From: Aphelocoma coerulescens
Lineage: Eukaryota > Chordata > Aves > Passeriformes > Corvidae
Assembly: GCF_041296385.1 (NCBI RefSeq)
Contig: NW_027183804.1
Coordinates: 2,294,001 to 2,358,000, forward strand
DNA length: 64,000 nucleotides
Direction of reading: 5' to 3'
A model generated the notes under the pieces. That model made no database searches. It was not told the origin of the DNA and saw nothing but the letters and a program-made list of their open reading frames with translations. Below, piece after piece: positions 28,189 to 40,639 of this stretch (position 1 is its first letter; the number at the start of each line of letters is the position of its first letter). The position numbers and the translations under genes were made by a program.

Positions 28189-30900
28189 GCCCAGCGCCGG
28201 GCGCTGCCGACAGCCCCAAAGCAGCCGCGCTGTGCCCTGGGGGGTCCCCAGAGCGGCCCCGCCCCGCACGGCACTGGGAGCACCAGTCCGGACCAGTGCG
28301 GAGCGCGGGCGGGCGGCATCAGCCGTGCCCGGGCAGGGCCGGGCCCCGCGGGGCTCCCGCCCGCACTCGGCCCCCGCCGGGACAGCGCGGGGGGGCCCGG
28401 CCTGGCCGCCCCCACCTCCCCCTCCCCAAATTCCGCTCCGGGGGGCGCTGGGGGCGGGGGGGGCTCAGCTGGGGCCAGAGGTGCCGGAGCCACGTGTCCC
28501 CCGCTGCCAGCACCGCCCCCTCAGGATTAGGGGTGCCCCAAAACTCCCTCGGAGCTGGCGGATACCCCGCAGGCCCCTGAGGACTGGGGTCCCCCCGGCC
28601 TCATCATCCCCAACCTTCGTCTGCCTCATCCCAGGCCCCATCCCGCCCATCCCTCTCCGCCACACTTCATCCCACACCCCAATCCACATCCCACCCTTCC
28701 CGGGCCCCATCCCGCCCCATCCCATTTCTCCCGGCAGCCGCCACCGGGACCCCCAAAACCCCGCGTGCCGGGGGCTCCCCAATATCCCCCAAGGGGCATT
28801 TGCGACTCACATTCGGAGCCCTGCAAGATCCAAACATCCGCCTCCCCTCCCCCGCCCCACCAAACCCCCCTTCCCCAGGCACCAACAAAGATATTTGGGG
28901 CTCGGTGCTGGAATCCTCCAAGCTCCAAAAATCCCCTCTCCCGAAACAACCCCAGGCACCGCCCAAGATATTTGGGGCGAGCTGCCCCTCCCCGGTCACC
29001 TGCGGGATGGGGGGAGCGGTGTTCCCGAGGCCGAGAGCTGCGGACACAGAGAGCGATGGATGCACATGGAGGCTCCTCTTCCTGCCCCCTCTGGCCCGCC
29101 TCTTCCTCCCGCCCCTCCCCCTTTATCCCTCCTCTTCCTCCCGCTCCTGCTCCTCCAGCCGTCATCCCCCCTCGCTCCTCCTCCTCCTCCTCCTCCTCCT
29201 CCTGTTGTTTGTGGCTCCCATCCCGGCTTTGTCTGGCATCAGCCCTGGGGCCGTGCCGTGCTCAGCAGCAGCAGCATCCTGTGCTCTGGCAGCACTCCCT
29301 GCTCCTTAGGGAAGGCTTTGGCATTTCTGCCGGGCACAGACACCGAAGCTCACCCCGACCTGCCCCGCTCCCATTGCTGTCCCCTGGGCGCTGGGCAGCT
29401 GCTGGGCCAGGGCAGCCCGAGACACAGAGGAAGCCAAGTCCAGCCCAGCTGCCCGGGCTGATGCAGACGAGCCCCAGGGCCGAGGTCCTGCAGAGCCCCA
29501 CGGAGCCCTCGGCTCCTGGCTGGGAACGGGCTGTGCTGCGGCTGCCACAGCGGCCACAGCGAGTCCTGGGGCTCCCCCGGCGCCGCTGCAGCAGCACCCA
29601 GGTTCCACCTCCTGTGCCAGGCCCTGGCCAGGGGCCAGCAGATCCATGGGCTCCGTGCCGAGGGGGAACAGAGCAGCAATGGATCGGCTGCAGCCCCCAA
29701 GGACCTCGAGCAAATCGTGCAGGAACATCCAGACCTGGACCTGACGTTTGCAAAGCTGCAGCCGGCAGAGTTCTGTGGCGCAGGAGAGCCGGCACGGCGA
29801 GAGGAGACCTGCAAGGAGCTGCAGGAGAAACGCCCTGAGCCTCAAAGGCCGCCACGGCCTGAATCTGTGCTGGGGAAAGTTCTTCGTGTCCGGGAAGAGA
29901 TCCCGGGATGAGGCAAAAGCCAAGTTCATGGCTGGTGACAAGATTGCCGTGCAGGGAGGGCAGAGGAGGGACTGCGGGCGGAGCCTGGGAGCCCGGGAAG
30001 GAGGGAGGGGTGGGGGAGGTGTTTCTTTAGGATTTGTTTGAGTTCTCCTCCTGGTGTGATTGGTTTGGAAATAAATTCCATTAATTTCCCCAGCTTGGGT
30101 CTGTTGTGGCCCTGGCAGTGAGCAGTGAGTGAGCTCTCCCTGCCCCGATCCCAGCCCACGAGCCTTTCCTTCTGTGTTCCGTGTGCTGCAGCTGTGGGCA
30201 GAGTGCCAGAGCGGCTTTGGTGGCACCGGGCACCCGGCCAGGGCCAGCCCAGCCCAGCCGTGCCTGCAATTCATTCCCTGGGCTGCAGCGCGGAGCGGCC
30301 GCAGGGCGGGTCCGGCTGCGCGGGCAGGCGGCTCCAGAAGCACCAACTGCGCCCCACGGGACAGGAGGAGGAGGCAGCGGGTGCCGGGGGAATCTCCTTC
30401 CTCCGAGCCGGCAGCAACAGGCGGGAGAGACTGGAGAGAAGGAAACGGGAGAGGAGGGACGAGGCTGGAGCTGTGGAGAGCTGCAGGGATGCCGGGGCAG
30501 CCGGGAATTTTGTTTTCCAAATCTCTGGGGCAAAAGGAAGCGCTGTGAAATCCCTCATGGAAAAGAGAGGAGAAATAGCGATTGATGGAAAGCGACACCC
30601 CTTGGGACTCAGTTTCTCCCCCTGGATTGCAAAAGCTGACAGACAGACCCCGAGCGCCGACGGACACCCGTCCCCGGCGTCACGGCCCAAGGGATCGGAG
30701 CTGCGGCTGGCGGGGCTGGAAGCTCCGTCCAGCAGCTCCGCTGCCGCCCCCAAACCTCGGGCTGGAGCGGGGGGTCTGGGACACAGCCCCGTGCTGGGGG
30801 GCGGCAGCGGGAGCCGCGGGGCCCGGCCCGTGGGGGCGGCCGGGCTTGAAAAGTGCGCGGGGCCCCAGCGCAGTGTCCCGGTCTTGTTCCTCACCTTGAC
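28189..30900. other. CpG-rich stretch, no gene recognised
   Basis: 28190-28520 is strongly CpG-rich and would fit a promoter of the class II-like leader, though no clear X or Y box was seen. 28790-29190 duplicates 27290-27700. 29160-29205 is a (TCC)n tract. 29480-29930 and 30125-30900 hold long open frames with Arg/Gln/Glu-rich content but no known domain; a short transcribed gene cannot be excluded. Confidence 0.4.
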
Positions 30901-32446
30901 ACAATGTCTTCAACTCCCTACGTGCCCTTCATTTAATCAGCATTTCCTAAATGCTGACCCATCCCATCATCATCTCTACCCGGAACAGAATTTCCCAGGC
31001 CATTCCAAGTCCTTTATAGTTCTTAAAATACTGCGGCCAACCCCTGACCGTGATTTCCCCCACCCCCGCCTCCGTGCAGACCTTGTTGTCTCCCAGCACC
31101 AGGATCGTTCCCACTGCCCCAGGTCTGCGTTTAGCGAAGCCAACAGTACTTCTACCACTGCTTTCAGCAAGACCCCAATTGAGTCTTTACATTTCAACAT
31201 AACCAGATGATGTCTACTTAGCATGAAATGTAGTTACTGTCCAAGAGTTGCACGTCCCAAGCAATTTCTTAGCAGAATAAATTTTAAATCCTTTGGGTTG
31301 AAGTGTTTGGAAATCATCTGCTAGCATATATAGCAACTTCACTACATTCTTATTTTCAATATCTATGTAGAGCTAAGGAATTCCAATTATGAGAGGCTCT
31401 ATTCTGTAAGCTCATTAAAAGTTAATATCCACCACAACACTGTCTCTCTATTTCATTGGTTCTTTGCAATTTCTTAGCAAAGAAAATAAGCACCAGGCTT
31501 TTTAAGAGAGAGACACACGCTTTCTTACTTAAAAAGACACAATCTTGTTCCAATTTAATAATAATTAATAATACAGAACATGGCTCTCAGAGTGTATTAG
31601 TGAGATACCAAGAGAAAACCCAAATGATGATCCTCCTCACAGAAAAGGTAACAGCCAAAAAAAAAAGTGTGAAAATACTTTTTAAAAGATGGCTGAAATT
31701 AGGTGAATTCTTAAAATTAAGTAAATGTCTGAAATGAAATTTAAGCAAATTTAACTGTTGCCAAGAATTCTGAATACACATACAGTACAATATACTAGAG
31801 TCCAAAAATAAAAAATCTTACCGTCATGGAATATGGGGTAAGGGATCTGTTTATTTGGAAAAATCAGTTCAGCAGAGATCTCTTTGCTACAAATATCTTG
31901 AATTTAATTCTTCTGCCTTGATACAACCTCCTGAGAAAAAAATCCTACAGGAAAAACTTGTGTTGGATGCAATCTACTCCCTCAGACCTGATACAAAAGT
32001 CTGATTTATTCTCTTGCTTTATTGTCTTAAGGAGAATGAATTAATTATTCTTCCACTCAGAAGTCTATGGCATTAATCCTTGAGTTGAATCAGAGAAAAT
32101 TCAATCTCTCTTGAGTTCCCACTCCATTTACTTTTCTTGTAGTGTTCCGTTTTGTTGGAGTGAAAGCTCCTCTGGACTCAGGCCCAGAGGGAAGCCAAAG
32201 CACAGGGGTTGAATTAAAACCTTTGGACAAGCTGAGATACATGAAGTCACACCAAAGTGAAATAGAAATAGAGATTACTGCAGCAGTGTTACCTTTTCAC
32301 AGTTCTTTACTTTAGACAAAATATGGATAGAATTACACTGTTCACATTTTTTAGATGGAGTGTTCACATAAACAATAAGAGCTGATAGAAACTGCATCCA
32401 CAAATCTGTGCAATACCTGTGTAACACTGGTGTAAGGCCTACGAAT
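30901..32446. other. AT-rich stretch, no gene recognised
   Basis: Base composition drops sharply after 30900. Short frames on both strands (e.g. 31456-31737) have no recognisable domain. No repeat family identified. Confidence 0.4.
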
Positions 32447-32830
32447 GTTAGAATTAGACCAGGATAGGTTAAGAAAAGGAAAACTAGACTCGTGTGTTAG
32501 TCTTATTGGTCAATTAACAAATATAATCCACACTTCTGCAAGAAAAAATATAGAGTCTAGAGTCTAGAGCATATAGAGTATAGAGCATATAGAGTATAGG
32601 CTACAGAGCATAAAGAGTATAGAGCATATGGAGTATAGAGCATATAGAGCATATAGAAGAAGAAGAAGCTGTGTTTTCCTGCTGTTTGCTGTCACTGCTT
32701 GCCTTTATCATGTAACCCCCTTCGAACTCTGCCTTCAAGAAAGCTGTGAGACTATGAAATAAAGAGCTCAGCAGAACAGCAGCCTCCTCTGCTCTCTCAC
32801 CCTGCTCCGGGAAGGAAGGGTACCCCGTCA
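32447..32830 (+). mobile_element. Possible solo LTR
   Basis: Contains a ~10-bp tandem motif (agcatatagagtat) at 32545-32655 and an AATAAA signal at 32758-32763 followed by a CT-rich tail, resembling an LTR in plus orientation. Exact ends and target duplication were not found. Confidence 0.3.
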
Positions 32831-34726
32831 AAAGCTCAGCAGCGCAGAGCCCCAAGGCTGCTGTGGGCAGCAGGGCCCAGGGGCCGTTCCCACCCGCAGC
32901 GCTCCTGTCCTGGGCTGGGCCTGCACAGGGGCTGTGGCACCATGGCTGGGGCAGCGGGGCACAGAGGGGCCGCGGAGCCGCTGCCGGGGCTGGCAGCAAG
33001 GCCAGGGACAGACAGGGAATTTCTGTGCATTGCCTGCGCTGGGCAGGGCTGAGTGTGGGGAAGGCAGAGCTCAGCCGGCCTCGGTGGCTGCAGGAAAAGC
33101 CAAGAGCCCCAAGAGCCCCCGTGGCTGTGCTGGAGACCAAGGCTGGAGGAGGGAAATGCGGGGCTGCTGCGGGATGGGGAGGGGGATTGAATTCCAGCAG
33201 GCACCGATGTGGGGCTGAGAGACTCAAGGGCTCCTTGGCCTGAGCCTGTCCTGGAAAGGTCTCTCAGCCCTCTGTGCCCATGAAGGGCTTCAAGGAGGAG
33301 CAGAGCTCATCTTGGCAGGACCCTCATGGAATCCCTGAGGGACAAATGCCAGTGCCTGCCCAGCCTTCCCAACATCCCTGACACCAAAGGCCTTTTCCAC
33401 ATCCCTCAGTTCTAGGTCAGTGCCCAGAACACAGCACAGGCCTGTCCAGGTCCTGGGGGCGATTCCAAAGGGAGGCAGCTGTGATTTCTCCCCACAGACC
33501 CACCACTCCGGTGTCTCTCTGTGCAGCCCTTGGCTGTCCTGAGCACTTTCCCTGGAGCCTCCCTGCCCTGGACGTTTCTCTCCATGCAGTTCTCAGCACA
33601 GCCCAGCAAAGAATTCAGGAGGTTTCCCAGAGGACATTACTCTGGGAGTGAAGTGGCCTCAGGGCACTGTTTGTGCCCCTGGAATTGTGCCCTCCCCGAG
33701 TGCTGCTGATGGTGTTTGTGCTCACTCGGGTTCATCTCCCCACACCCACTCGATGCACTGCTGAAGGCTCCTCAGGACAGAGCAAACACGGACTGCTGGC
33801 CTGGGCACTTGGTGTCCCTCCGTGCAGGGACAAACAACCTCCTGCAGGTGAGGGCAGAGGCCAGTGCTGGGATTGGTGGTGGCAGGGGCTGCTGTGGGAC
33901 ACTTGCCCTGGGCACCTTCCCAGGCTGTGCCCGGAACAAAGGCCCAGCCCAGGCCCTGCTCTGCTGCTCCCTCAGGTCCATCCCAGGAGCTCTGGCTGTG
34001 CCAGGACACTGCTGCGTGCCCCCCCTGCACACTCCCCCCTGCCCCTGGGCACTGGGGTTTGCTTTGCCAGGGCATTCCTGGGGCACATTCCTGACAGCAG
34101 CTCTGGAGGAGAGCGAAGCCTTCCTGCCCTGCCCTCAGGAGATGCCCTTTGCTGATGGAGCTGCTGTGCTGGAGCCCGGCTGTGTCCCAGCAGTGCCCGT
34201 GGCCTGCCCCTGCCTGTGGTCACAGCACGGACACGCAGCAGGACAGTGACCGAGCTGCCCGAGCACTCCGGCCTTGCACCCTCAGAAGGGCTGGGAAAGG
34301 GAGTGTGGAGCTGGGAAGAGCAGAGGTGGGAAGAGGCAGGGCCATTGTCCCTGGCCGTGCTGCTGTGCTGGCAGTCTCTTCCCTCCAGCTCTGCCCACAG
34401 GCACTGCCCCTGCAGAGCCAGAGAAGGGCTGAGGAACAAACCTTGGGCACAAAGGTCAGGGCAGCCCCTTGTTCTTATTCAAATGCACAGAGAAGAAGCC
34501 TCCTGAAAGTCTTTGTGTTTCAAAAGAAAGGTAGATGTTCATGCAGAAATGCTAGAAGTAGTACTACAGTACTTTATAAAAAGCAGAAAACACCAGAAAA
34601 AGAATAAGAAAAAGCATCAATGAAAATATGGACAAAGAGGAAAAAAAGGCCGAGATCGTAGAGTTACATTCTGAAGGTTCTGGAGTAGAAAAGAGAGTTT
34701 ATTGCTTCTGAGAAGCATCCTAGTCA
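32831..34726. other. Spacer 3' of the first olfactory receptor
   Basis: GC-rich unique-looking DNA to about 34450, then AT-rich DNA with weak A-rich runs to 34726. No supported exon. It is not shared with the region 3' of the second receptor, so the tandem duplication begins inside the receptor gene's 3' end. Confidence 0.4.
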
Positions 34727-35695
34727 TCATTTTCCTCGCATGGCAGAAGGAAATAGAAAGATTTTAACTTGTGAAAAGTATCCAGTCATCACTTTCCTCA
34801 GGGCATCCCTGAGCTCCTGGTTCCTCAGGCTGTAGATGAGGGGGTTCAGGGCTGGAGGCACCACCGAGTACAGAACTGACACTGCCACATCCAGGGATGG
34901 GGATGAGATGGAGGGGGGCTTCAGGTGGGCAAACATAACAGTGCTGAGGAACAAAGAGACCACGGCCAGGTGAGGGAGGCACGTGGAAAAGGCTTTGTGC
35001 CGGCCCTGCTCAGAGGGGATCCTCAGCACAACCCTGAAGATCTGCACATAGGAGAAAACAATGAACACAAAACAGCCAAAGAGCAAACAGGCACTGACAG
35101 CGATGAGCCCAAGTTCCCTGAGGCAGGATTTGGAGCAGGAGAGCTTGAGGATGTGTGGGATTTCACAGAAGAACTGGCCCAGGGCATTGCCCTGGCACAG
35201 GGGCAGGGAAAATGTATTGGCCGTGTGCATGAGAGCGTAGAGAAAGGCACTGGCCCAGGCAGCTGCTGCCATGTGGGCACAAGCTCTGCTGCCCAGGAGG
35301 GTCCCGTAGTGCAGGGCTTTGCAGATGGACATGTAGCGGTCGTAGCACATGATGGTGAGGAGGAAATACTCTGCTGAGAGGAAGAAGAGAAGCAGAAACA
35401 CCTGAGCAGCACATGCTGAGTAGGAGATGTGGCTGGTGCCCCAGAGGGAATTGTGCATGGCCTTGGGGACAGTGGTGCAGATGGAGCCCAGGTTGCTGAG
35501 GGCCAGGTTGAGCAGGAAGAAGAACATGGGGCTGTGCAGGTGCTGGCCGCAGGCTCCGGCACTGATGATGAGGCCGTTGGCCAGGAGGGCAGCCAGGGAG
35601 ATGCCCAGGAAGAGGCAGAAGTGCAGGAGCTGCAGCTGCCACGTGTCTGCCAATGCCAGCAGGAGGAAGGGGCTGATGGAGCTGCTGTTGCACAT
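34727..35695 (-). CDS. Olfactory receptor, OR14-like (copy 1)
   Basis: Odorant-binding class A GPCR on one coding exon, 322 residues from the ATG at 35695; the frame is open upstream but only a TTG precedes. Visible hallmarks are an N-terminal glycosylation site in MCNSSS, TM1 with LANG, PMFFFLLNLAL in IC1/TM2, MCYDRYMSIC at the TM3/IC2 boundary, KAFSTCLPHL in TM6, and PALNPLIYS in TM7. Length and motifs are intact. Compared with the copy at 46838 it has Ala instead of the usual Pro in the IC2 KPLHY-type motif, Met for Val after DRY, many changes in TM4-TM6, and a tail ~16 residues longer. Expected to couple to G-olf in sensory neurons. It belongs to the OR14-type clade expanded in birds; exact subfamily not assigned. 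Confidence 0.9.
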   Translation of the reverse strand: MCNSSSISPFLLLALADTWQLQLLHFCLFLGISLAALLANGLIISAGACGQHLHSPMFFFLLNLALSNLGSICTTVPKAMHNSLWGTSHISYSACAAQVFLLLFFLSAEYFLLTIMCYDRYMSICKALHYGTLLGSRACAHMAAAAWASAFLYALMHTANTFSLPLCQGNALGQFFCEIPHILKLSCSKSCLRELGLIAVSACLLFGCFVFIVFSYVQIFRVVLRIPSEQGRHKAFSTCLPHLAVVSLFLSTVMFAHLKPPSISSPSLDVAVSVLYSVVPPALNPLIYSLRNQELRDALRKVMTGYFSQVKIFLFPSAMRGK

Positions 35696-38600
35696 TTGGA
35701 GCCTCTGGCCATGGAGTGCTGTTGAAGGATGAGACAGTGAGAAGTCAGGGGAGACTTTGCTGAGCAATGCCCAAGCCCTTTCTCCCGGCCCTGCCCCCCA
35801 GTTTTCCTTTTCTCAGAGCCCTTCCCTCAGCCCCGTGCCTGGAGCTCTGCTGGGATCTGGCCCCATTGCTGTGACGAGCAGGGGCTGTGCCCATGGACAG
35901 CGAGGAGTCAGCTCTGCTCTGCTGCAGCAGGGACATGGGAATGGGGACAGGGGCTGGTCCTGGGGCTGGACTCCATCAACCCAAACTGCTCCTGAGGCAG
36001 AGGAGCTGGGCAGCATCTCCTGTGCCAGGGCTAAGGAACGGTGACGGCCAAAGGCACTTTGAGAGGGTTTCCTGTGTGCCCAGGGAGAGCAGAGAGAGCT
36101 GTGCAAGGCAAGAGCATTGGCTGTAACTCAGGGAAGGGTGAGGGGAGCTGCTCTGTCACTCCATCTGTCCCCAGCTGCCCTTGCTGAGATGGAGGGCAGT
36201 CACTGTGTTCCCCTGAAAATCAGCCTGGCACAGCTGAGAGCAGAGGGAGCCACAGCAGAGCAAAGTGGCTCAGCCTTTCTCAGAGTCTCAGCCCCACTGC
36301 TGGCCAAGGACACTCGCGGCCCCAGTGTCCCCTGGAAGGCAGCTGACAGCTGGGATGGCATCCCGAGGGCACAGCCAGGCTCCTGTCCATGGCACTGCTG
36401 GAGGAGAGCCGGCTCATTGCCAGCCTCCCAGCCCGGCCTGCCCCGAGCTCCCGGGGCAGAGGGAGCTGGGACACCCCATTGCTGTGCTCAGCCTGCACAG
36501 GAGGAGCCCCAGGGCTGGGCCTGAGCCTGCAGCTGGAAGTGCCATTCCCAGAGAGCCCCTCAGCAGCGCCAGGAGCAGCTGAGCAGGGCAAGGAGAGAGA
36601 GCCGGGCCCTGAGGAAAAGCCTTTCCCTGCCCAGCGCTGCCCAGCCCCTCCCGGGCAGCACCAGGGCAGGACAGTCGCCCTCAGGCCCCGGGCAGCAGGA
36701 ACGGGCCCGTGGCCGCAGAGATGCCCTTCATCTCTGCTGCTGCTCTGCCGGCCCAGGAGGGCACCGAGGGCCCCGAGCCCCCGGGCTGAGGGCCCCGAGC
36801 CCCCGGGCTGAGGGCCCCGAGCCCCCGGGCTGAGGGCTGTGCTGGCTGCGAGGGGACACCGGAGCTGCGCTGCTCAGGGCGGTGTCTGCACTGCAGGGCA
36901 GCGCCGGCAGCTGCCACAGCTCCCCTCAGCAGGGCTGCCCTCAGCGCTGCCTCCCTCCCTCCCTGCCCACGGCTCTGCTGCTGGAGCTGGCCCAGCCGGG
37001 AGCTGCTCCTGCGGCCTGGGCTCCGTCCCTGCCGCTGCTGCCGGAGCCCAGCCCAGCCCCTGGGCCAGCCCTGCCCGGCAGCCGCTCGGGGCTGCGGCGA
37101 TTAAAGAACAGCTCCCCCGGGCCTGGGCACCATGGAAAGGTGATGCTGGCTGGAGCTGGGGGCTGGCGAGGTGCAGGCACTTGCTGAGGCTCCCAGGAAT
37201 CCTCAGTGTGATGGTTTAAGAGCCTCAGCCCCTGCTCCATCTGCACAGCTGAGTTTCCATTCCCACCAAGGTGAGCCAGAGAAAAGTGGGAGCACAGATT
37301 GAGGAAAGCAGAAACTCAAGCAGGAATCTCCTGCCCTGAATGTGCTCATGAAAAGCCCCTCAGAAATGACCTGGGCATGAGCTGGAGCTCTGAGCAGCCC
37401 TGGCCCCACAGCAGCCTCTCCACAGCAGCAGGACCTGCCCTGCAGGAGTCACTCCTTGCAGCCACAGCTCCTCCCCACCGTCCATGGGGAGCTCCCAGGC
37501 AGGCTGAGAGCTGCCCCTGGCAGGTGGCAGATGCCCTGGCCTGGCAAAGAGCCCTCAGGGCTGCAGGAGCTGCTCTGCAGGACAGCCCTGGGCACCCCTG
37601 GCTGCTGCCCACCTTCAGAGCCTGCAGCCGGCCCTGGCAGCAGGAGCCGTCCTGCCCTGTCCCTCTGACGGTGCCCAGGGCAGCCCCGCTCTGCAGCACA
37701 TCCTCCCCCAAGGCAGGAACGGCAGCAGAGCCATCCTCACAGCCATGGCAGCCGTGTCATGGGCCAGCTCTAGAGGATCCCTGCAGCCAGAGACTCACTG
37801 TGTCCCACGCTGTGAAGGTTTCTCCAGGAATGAGTTCAGAGCTGTCCTTCCAGCTGCTTTAGCCAGCTCTCTGCTCACTCCTCCCAGGTACCTGCAGGCA
37901 GTGCCCTCAGCCCTGCTGGGCTGGCAGAGGAGCTGCTCCTCAGCAGAGCTGCCTCTTTGAAGCTCTCCTTGGTTGCCAGGAGCTTGAGAGTTCCCTCTGT
38001 GCCAGGAGCCCGGCCCAGCTCAGCAGCACAGCAAGCAGCACAAGGACTTTAATGACCCTCTTGGGGCTTTGGTGTTGTTCACATCAGACTCAGTCCCTCA
38101 GAGTGTCTTCAAAAAACTTCTCGAGAACTCAAAGATTCAAATTCCAAAGTTTCTTTAACTTTTAATGGGTCCCATCAGGACACGACTCACGTGAAAGTGT
38201 GCCCAGGTTCCAGTGAGAGCAGAACTCTGGAGGCAGCGATGGCAGGTGGGGACAAGCAAGGGAAAGGTGTCTCTGGTGCTGAGCAAAGCTGGCTGTGTTC
38301 CCTGAGTGCAAAGGGCCAAGGCCTGAGCCCCAGCCCCTGGCAAGGCAGATCCTGTCCCTCCCTCAGTGCTCAGGGCTCTTGCCGGGGCACTGGGATGTGG
38401 GGATGGGCAGTGCCCAGGGCAGCACCATGGGGCGGCCCCTGCCAGGCTGCTGGGCAGGGACAAGGAGGCACTGAGGCCCCAGGGCTGCAGGGGTCACTTG
38501 TCCCCTCCTGGCCTCAGGGCCAGGGCCAGCAGCCGTGGCCAAAGGGCTGCACAAGTTGGCTCTGTCAGGGCCTTGCAGCTGCTGCCCATCCCTCTGCCCT

Positions 38601-39230
38601 CTGCAGCCCAGGCTGTGCCACGCTGTCCCTGCCCTGCGCCTCTGTCCCTGCAGGCTGTCCTCATCCCCCCGGCTGCCCCACCTGGCTGGCCCCTTCCTTT
38701 GCTGGCAGCTCTGCGTCCTGCCTGCCTCTACCTGGGCACACAAAGCCTTGGGCTGCTCCAGACTCCTTCTGGGGGACGTGTTGCACCCCAGCCCTGCCTG
38801 GGATGGAAATTCCTTTCTCCTGGTGTCTACTCTGGACCTCCCCAGTTGCCCTGTCACAAAGGCCCCTACGTTCTTTGGGGCCAGCAGTGCCACAGTGGCC
38901 CCTTGGCTCCATGGAACGCCACAGGGTCACAATGGTGCCCTTGGTGCCACCAGCCCTGCAGGGTCACAACGGCCCCTGGGTTCCACGAGGCCACGCAGGG
39001 TCACAGTGGTCTCCAGAGGAAGGGCAGCACTGAGCCCCAGAGTTTCAGGGGCAGATGAGACACAGCCACCAGAGGCCAAGGCCAGCCACATCTGTCTGTC
39101 CGTCCTGCCAGGTTTGTCTGGGAGCAGCCCTTGGATATTGGGAATCCGGGAGGTGGAATCCCAATTTTGGCCATTTGTGCCTGGACAAGCAGGACTAGTC
39201 TTTTCCATAGGTAGGAAAGCACAGAGCCCC
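34795..39230. repeat. Tandem duplication unit D1
   Basis: Collinear with 45935-50310 at an offset of 11,143-11,145 bp, covering the receptor and ~3.5 kb upstream. Non-coding parts differ by only about 1 percent by eye. No further gene is recognised inside; GC-rich frames at 36100-37900 are conserved only as part of the duplication. Confidence 0.9.
36772..36838. repeat. 22-bp GC-rich tandem repeat, 3 units
   Basis: Three copies of ccccgagcccccgggctgag with one flanking variation; identical array at 47916-47982. Confidence 0.85.
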
Positions 39231-39753
39231 AATGTTTGGAAGGTGGGTGAGATCTGGCCCTCAGGAGGCCAAGCCAGCCAGACTTGATGGTAATGGCAGC
39301 TTTTGTCTGGGAGCAGCCCTTGGATATCTGGAATTTGGAAGGTGGAATCCCAGTTTTGGCCATGGGCACCTTGTTGAGAAGGATGGGTTTATTCCACATG
39401 AAGGAAAAGCACAAAGTCCAAGAGTTTTGGAAGAAGATGAGAGGTGGTCACCATGGGCAAGGGCAGCCAGACCTGTCTCTCATGGCAGCTTTTGTCTGGG
39501 AGCCATCCTTGGATATCTGGAACTTTGGAGGTGGATTCTCAATATCGGCATGGATGCCCAGACATAAAAGATGTTTAATTCCTTGGGAAGATGAGAGGTG
39601 GTCCCTGAGAGGCCAAGCCAGGCAGAGCTGTCTGTCCTGGAAGGTTTCATCTGGGAACAACCCTTGGATATACAGAAATTTGGAGGTGGAATCCCAGTTT
39701 TGGCCCTGGGCACCTGCACGGGAATGACGGTTCTTTTCCACTGTAGGGAAAGG
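39070..39753 (+). repeat. ~187-bp tandem repeat, ~4 units
   Basis: Units begin near 39113, 39301, 39490 and 39646 at variants of tttgtctgggagcag. They continue after the solo LTR at 40143, so the LTR split one array. Confidence 0.8.
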
Positions 39754-39759
39754 GCGGAG

Positions 39760-40136
39760 TGTTGTTGTTGGGACGGGCACAACACACACAAACCCCACCA
39801 ACAACCCCAGGCAAAAGGCTGTTTATTCTAAAAAGTCAGTGTCATTTATACACTTTTGCATGTTTATCATTCATGTTACTTATCCATTGGTTGCTTAACT
39901 TCTACAACAGAGTCGTTGGCTATTATTTAACTGCAACATACTGTTATTGGTTACCTATAGCATAGGCATTCTGAGCATTCAGAAAAACACCAGGTGCAGC
40001 CTTGTTGCTGTTTTCTCTTTCTGTTGTTTAGGTTTCTTGCTTCTGTTCACACTAAGTTTCTCATGGGTACAAACGGGTTGTGCTAAGATCGATGTCGGAA
40101 TCAGACAGGCTCGCTGACCTGCTGTTAATTCCCACA
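39760..40136 (-). mobile_element. Solo LTR with 6-bp target duplication
   Basis: 377-bp element with TGTTGTTG...CCCACA ends inserted in the ~187-bp repeat array. Flanking hexamers gcggag (39754-39759) and gtggag (40137-40142) are a target duplication with one mismatch. On the minus strand TATAAATG (39850-39843) and AATAAA (39827-39822) are in LTR order. The 6-bp duplication suggests a class II (alpha/beta-type) ERV. Confidence 0.75.
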
Positions 40137-40142
40137 GTGGAG

Positions 40143-40560
40143 CCCCAGTGTTTTGAAGGTTGATGAGAAGTGGCCCCCAGGAGGCCAAGGCCAGCCAGGC
40201 CCATCTGTCCTGGCATCTCCTGCCTAGGAGCAATCCTTGGATAGACAGAATATGGGAGATAGAATCCCACTTTTGGCCATTTGTTCTTGGAGGAGAAGGA
40301 CGTTTCTTTTACATGGGAAGAAATCACAGAGCCCCAGTGTTTGGAAGGCAGATGAGAGGTGACCTCCAGAGGCCAAGGCCAGCCAGACCCTTCTGTCCTG
40401 GCACCTTTCGTCACAGAGCAATCCTTTGACAGACGGAATTTTGAAGGCAGAATTCCACTTTGGACCACGGGGCCCTGGAGGAGAAGGACAGTTCTGTTCC
40501 ACAGGAAGGAAAGCACGGAGACCCAGCGCTCCAGGGGCAGGTGAGAATCGGCCCTGGATA
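40143..40560 (+). repeat. ~187-bp tandem repeat, right part
   Basis: Two to three units continuing the array interrupted by the solo LTR; same agcccc..gtttggaagg junction text. Confidence 0.75.
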
Positions 40561-40639
40561 TGCCAAGGTCAGCCGGAGCTGCCAGGCGGCCCCAGGAGCC
40601 CAAGGCAGCCAGAGCTGCTCCATGTTCCCTTGGTTCCAT

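Noticed and set aside
26802..29838. Very long Pro/Ser/Gly-rich frames on both strands
   Set aside because: C-rich composition removes stop codons; no domain, no consistent splice structure and several frames open at once.
34925..35733. Long open frames antisense and frame-shifted within the olfactory receptors
   Set aside because: They are shadows of the receptor coding sequence; the sense frame has all seven-transmembrane motifs.
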